In this document: positions 13,640-13,888 of the stretch, piece after piece
Layout: every line of letters starts with the position of its first letter
How positions within the stretch are numbered: the stretch's first letter is position 1
Source of the DNA: an uncultured Peptococcaceae bacterium
GTDB lineage: Bacteria; Bacillota; Peptococcia; Peptococcales; Peptococcaceae
Direction: 5' to 3'
DNA length: 13,888 nt
NCBI GenBank assembly: GCA_902496505.1
Contig: CABVBB010000015.1
Coordinates: 1-13,888, forward strand
The notes under the pieces: model-generated
Database searches by the model: none
The model's input: the letters and a program-made list of their open reading frames with translations, nothing else
What the model was told of the DNA's origin: nothing
Program-made: the position numbers and the translations under genes

Positions 13640-13660
13640 TTGACGAATACCAAAAAAATC
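13570..13660 (+). repeat. Two direct-repeat copies in the LysR promoter region
   Basis: AAGAATCCT-N12-AAAAAAATC occurs at 13570-13599 and again at 13631-13660, 61 bp apart (about six helical turns). The second copy spans the -35 box and spacer of the LysR promoter, as an autoregulatory site would. Confidence 0.55.
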
Positions 13661-13668
13661 GCTATACT
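13640..13668 (+). promoter_or_regulatory. Sigma-A promoter of the LysR-type gene
   Basis: TTGACG (13640-13645) and TATACT (13663-13668) have the ideal 17-nt spacing. The ribosome binding site GAAAGGAG (13687-13694) follows, 8 nt before the ATG. Confidence 0.8.
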
Positions 13669-13702
13669 TAAAAGTACCAAGATGTGGAAAGGAGCAGCCG
13701 AG

Positions 13703-13888
13703 ATGCAGTTAGAAACGCTTAGATATCTGGTAGCCGTCGAGGAGTATGGTTCGACGCGCAGAGCTTCGGAAAATCTCAATACCTCTTATCAAAATGTCAG
13801 CCGGGTGCTGCGGCAGGCCGAGGAAGAGCTGGGCGCGGCGCTGTTCGTGCGGACGAGCAAGGGCATGGTGCTCACCGACGAGGGCCGG
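13703..13888 (+). CDS. N-terminus of LysR-type transcriptional regulator (partial, runs off the window)
   Basis: The first 62 codons are visible and form a typical LysR winged helix-turn-helix: METL-like start MQLETLRYLVAVEEYGS, the helix region RASENLNTSYQNVSRVLRQAEEELG, then ALFVRTSKGMVLTDEGR. The wing ends in the family pattern LF-R-x-x-x-G-x-x-LT-x-x-G. The AxxL-x-x-S-x-x-x-VS-x-x-x-x-LE signature is modified, with LNTSYQNVSR in place of the common LHxSQPAVSR. The C-terminal effector domain lies beyond the window, so ligand and targets are unknown. The strong promoter, the ribosome binding site and the upstream direct repeats support the start and suggest autoregulation. Confidence 0.9.
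   Translation, partial: MQLETLRYLVAVEEYGSTRRASENLNTSYQNVSRVLRQAEEELGAALFVRTSKGMVLTDEGR

Overview
The window looks like chromosomal DNA of an anaerobic member of the Bacillota, Clostridia- or Negativicutes-like. The grounds are strong AGGAGG-type ribosome binding sites, GC-rich hairpin plus U-run terminators, a Firmicutes-style ECF sigma/anti-sigma pair, QueH, and parS sites of the Bacillota consensus. No rRNA, tRNA, CRISPR array, insertion sequence or phage gene was seen. A finer taxonomic call cannot be made from the sequence alone.

Layout. 1-664 (minus): an ECF sigma factor overlapping the start of its presumed anti-sigma gene, with an ECF-type promoter of its own. 810-1445 (minus): queH, with a terminator. 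1534-3108 (plus): a six-bladed-propeller arylsulfotransferase-like gene behind a CRP/FNR-type operator. 3257-4095 (plus): two overlapping small genes of unknown function with their own promoter, ending at a bidirectional terminator. 4148-5828 (minus): a DASS-family anion transporter whose promoter carries the same 16-nt operator in the same geometry. 5930-6577 (minus): a CRP/FNR-family regulator, the obvious candidate to bind both operators. 6722-8199 (minus): a DUF1015 gene preceded by a roughly 200-nt rod-shaped structured RNA with its own promoter. 8264-11234 (minus): a TauE/SafE-like transporter, a short phosphoglycerate dehydrogenase and a class V aminotransferase. 11560-11605: a 46-bp perfect palindrome made of two parS sites. 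11625-13313 (minus): a PAS-GGDEF-HD-GYP cyclic-di-GMP protein. 13703 to the end (plus): the start of a LysR-type regulator.

How the genes may work together. The arylsulfotransferase-like protein, the anion transporter and the CRP/FNR regulator look like one small regulon: the two structural genes share the operator, its orientation, and the distance from operator to -10 box. The aminotransferase, SerA and DUF1015 genes form a serine-synthesis neighbourhood without a recognisable phosphoserine phosphatase. The features most worth checking are the twin operators, the unclassified structured RNA before the DUF1015 gene, and the double parS palindrome.
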